This document shows, piece after piece, positions 61,691 through 64,000 of a stretch of DNA of 64,000 bases (position 1 is the first letter of the stretch; every line of letters starts with the position of its first letter). Location: contig NW_024881698.1 of NCBI RefSeq assembly GCF_019059575.1, forward strand, positions 496,001 to 560,000, written 5' to 3'. This stretch comes from Amphibalanus amphitrite (taxonomy: Eukaryota > Arthropoda > Thecostraca > Balanomorpha > Balanidae). The notes under the pieces were generated by a model. It made no database searches. It was not told where the DNA came from and saw nothing but the letters and a program-made list of their open reading frames with translations. The position numbers and the translations under genes were made by a program.

Positions 61691-64000
61691 TCGCTCGCGT
61701 TTCGCACGACCTGCAATAGGCCTTAACGTCACCGAACATGCCCGGCCAGTAGCAACGCTTCGTGACTCGGTCCAATGTTCTGTGCGTCCCCAGGTGCCCA
61801 GCCGTGCTGTGGTCGTGGAACATCTCCAATATGACGGGCTGTTTCGACGAAGGAACCAGGGGTAGAAAGCTACACCCTCTGTCGTTCTTCCTCTTCAATC
61901 CCACTACTCCTTCCATTTCGGCTAAATCGTCGAAATTCCGTGCCATAATTCGTTCCCTCCAGTCTAATCGTCTACGAGCGTGCCCTGCTGGTGGCCTGCC
62001 CTGTTGAAGCCACTTGCGAATCTCGCCCGTCAGTGAATCATCCTTCTGAGCCGCCTTCAACCCCGCCTCCTGGTACCAGACCCCGCTCTCATTCCCCACC
62101 GAAGTCCCTGTTCCACAATGATGTTCATCTTGGCCCTGCTCGGGGAACAATGACTGAGACTGAGCCTGAGCAGACTGAAAATGATTGTGGCTGCTTGCCG
62201 GATCTGCTTCGGGGGACTGTGCTCTTACAGAGCGCCTACTCTGGGCTGCCGCGTGAGCTGCATCAGGGTTTGCCGACAGTTCCTGGATTCGGGTCTCGCT
62301 GACCGGCGATATGATCAGGGCCGGTTTGTCGGTGCCTGAGCCAAGAGACAGGTTTTTTTCTGCATTACCCGTCTGTGCAGGCAGCCTGGACAAAGCATCA
62401 GCGTTGCTGTGTTCGGCTCCCTTTTTGTAATGGGTCCTGAACTCGTAGGAACTCAGCTCCACTGCCCATCGACCCCGACGCCCCGTCGCGTCGTTCTCGA
62501 CGACGATTGAATTCGGCAGATTCAAGAGAGGGCGATGGTCAGTCACCACATCGAATTCCGCTCCTACCAAGTACTGTCTGAAATGTCGCACCGACCATAC
62601 GACCGCCCAAAGTTCCTTATCGTATGTCGGCCAGCGTCGCTCCGCCTTTGACAAGACTTTACTCGCGTAGGCCACCACCCGTTCTTGGTCTCCAACTGCC
62701 TCGACGAGGACCGACCCGACAGAACTGTTACATGCGTCAGTATACAGCCTGAATCGACCGCACATTGCCGGCAGTTTCAGGACCGGGGGAGAGATCAGCT
62801 TCTCCTTCAGCTCATGGAACGCTGTTCTCATGGCTTCCGACCACACCAGTGTGCCCTTTCCTGATGCGGCCTCCCTCAGAGGTTTGGAGACCTCTGCGTA
62901 TCCCGGCACAAAACGCATATAGTACCCGCACAAACCGAGGAAGCTCAGCATCTCCGCGGCTGTTTGGGGTTCCGGCCACTGTCTCACTTTCTCTGTGTTT
63001 GATGGATCGGGAGCGATACCTTCCGCAGACACTCGATGCCCCAGGAAGGTCACTTCTCTCTTTCCCAGGTGGCATTTTTGTGGTTTCAGTTTCATCCGGG
63101 CCTGCCTGACTCTGGAGAAAACCTCTCTCAGGGTTGCGATGTGCTCGTCCTCTGAACGTCCGAACAATATAATATCGTCAATATAAACCAGACACTGTTT
63201 TGGGTCAACCCCTGCCAGCACCAGTTCCATGAGTTTTTGGAAAGAAGCCCCCGCATTTTTCAACCCAAAGCACATCAGTCTGAACTGGTCAAGCTGGTTG
63301 CCAGTGGAGAAAGCGGTTTTTTCTCGGTCTTTGGGTGCTAGCTCCACCTGCCAATATCCGGAGGCCATATCGAGAGTAGAGAAGTATTTTGCTCCGGCGA
63401 GCGAATCAAGCGCATCATCTACTCTGGGAAGGGGGTAGGCCATGCCCTTAGTGACTTTGTTAACCGCCCTCAGGTCCACACAAAATCTATAGGAACCGTC
63501 TTTCTTTTTGGCTAGCACAATGGGGGAGCACCACGGACTCGTGCTCGGCTCGATCACGCCGTCCCGCAGCATTTGCTGCCTTTGCTCCTCCACCTGCTCT
63601 CGCAGACGCAGCGGAACCCGCCGCGGTCTCTGCTTCACGGGCGGTGCATCCCCCGTCTCGATCTCATGTTGCATCAGGTGAGTTAGTCCCAAGTCGCCAG
63701 GGTGGCGGCTAAAAATATCGCTGAATTCCCTAACCAACGCACGCACCTGGTTCAGTCCCTTTTCACTCATCCCGGAATCAGATAAATCTACTGTGTTCAC
63801 CGGGTCAACCGCCTCGTCTCCCGAACAGAGTGGGGGAGAATCCCCGCCGTCCTCTCCGTCGCTGACGTCGTAAATCCCCATGCCATCGTCCCGAATAGTG
63901 TACAGGGTTCCGATGTCAGTGTTCGCCAGGAGGCGTGCCTCACTGGTCGAGATATTTATGATCCTGACTGGTATCTGACCCCTTCCGTCAACGTCCGCGA
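61691..64000 (-). pseudogene. Gypsy Pol: RT, RNase H, integrase zinc finger (partial, open at window edge)
   Basis: The frame is open to 64000, so the N-terminus lies outside. Visible in order: RQRPRRVPLRLREQ-type RT entry, SPWCSPIVLAKKKDGSYRFC, FSTLDMASGYWQVEL (first catalytic Asp), QFRLMCFGLKNAGASF, YIDD at about 63174-63185, RNase H (LYTDACNSSVGSVL, YDKELWAVVWSVRHFRQYL, VTDHRPLL), and H2C2 (HDHSTAGHLGTHRTLDRV, YCRSCE). It breaks after CRSCET at the MULE-type insertion. Confidence 0.92.

Larger units (their letters stand above)
53030..64000 (-). mobile_element. Ty3/Gypsy retrotransposon, partial, with two nested insertions
   Basis: Reading on the minus strand: protease-RT region from the window edge (64000) through RT, RNase H and integrase zinc finger (to about 61690), integrase core (60705-60178), integrase C-terminus (53980-53132) and a 3' LTR-like region. 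A MULE-type fragment (60688-61690) splits the integrase zinc finger and a complete BEL/Pao element (53986-60172) splits the integrase after its catalytic core. The 5' part lies outside the window. Confidence 0.88.

Overview
Eukaryotic (animal) genomic DNA, most likely an invertebrate and plausibly an arthropod. The evidence is spliced genes with GT-AG introns, a short interstitial run of the arthropod-type telomere pentamer CCTAA/TTAGG at 7911-7940, BEL/Pao, Gypsy, Penelope and non-LTR retroelements, and many hAT-, TTAA- and TA-flanked DNA transposons. No species call can be made from the sequence alone.

The only cellular gene I can support is a complete nine-exon EDC3 gene (enhancer of mRNA decapping 3) on the minus strand, start codon at 27111 and stop at 6240. 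The nine coding exons sum to 1404 nt (467 residues), all with GT-AG junctions and compatible phases, and give an N-terminal LSm domain, a central FDF motif and a C-terminal YjeF_N domain. Introns 1 and 3 are about 6.6 kb each and consist largely of transposons; the downstream introns carry minisatellites and foldback structures.

1-6.2 kb holds repeats only: two inverted copies of a palindrome array, and a TIR element interrupted by a TA-flanked TIR element. 6.2-27.1 kb is EDC3. 27.1-40.4 kb is a nested transposon complex: an outer hAT-like element of 9.36 kb (TSD tatataca) holds at least three further hAT-like insertions, each with its own perfect 8-bp TSD, which in turn hold TTAA/CTAG-type and TA-type elements, a SINE and a long GC-rich minisatellite. 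40.5-46.3 kb is a Penelope-like retroelement broken by a non-LTR retrotransposon (itself broken by a TTAA element), a second TTAA-flanked element and a TA element. 46.7-47.8 kb is a decayed intronless SGNH-hydrolase ORF. 48.2-50.0 kb holds a GA microsatellite and a 93-bp minisatellite. 50.3-53.0 kb is unrecognised. 53.0-64.0 kb is a Gypsy element (partial, runs off the window) interrupted by a complete BEL/Pao element with identical 290-bp LTRs and by a MULE-type fragment.

The two most unusual signals are recurrent non-autonomous DNA element groups. One is a set of four TA-flanked elements of about 0.9-1.0 kb that share a G-rich terminus (GGG(G)AGA..GGGGCAA or similar) but each carry their own short keyword, repeated at both ends and at internal sites. 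The other is a set of TTAA-flanked elements of about 1 kb starting CCC, with poly-G/poly-C blocks next to the terminal repeats and interiors dense in AGGTCA, TCAAGGTCA and TGACGTCA words. Several insertions are supported by reading frames that resume, or by uninterrupted paralogous sites, within this same window.
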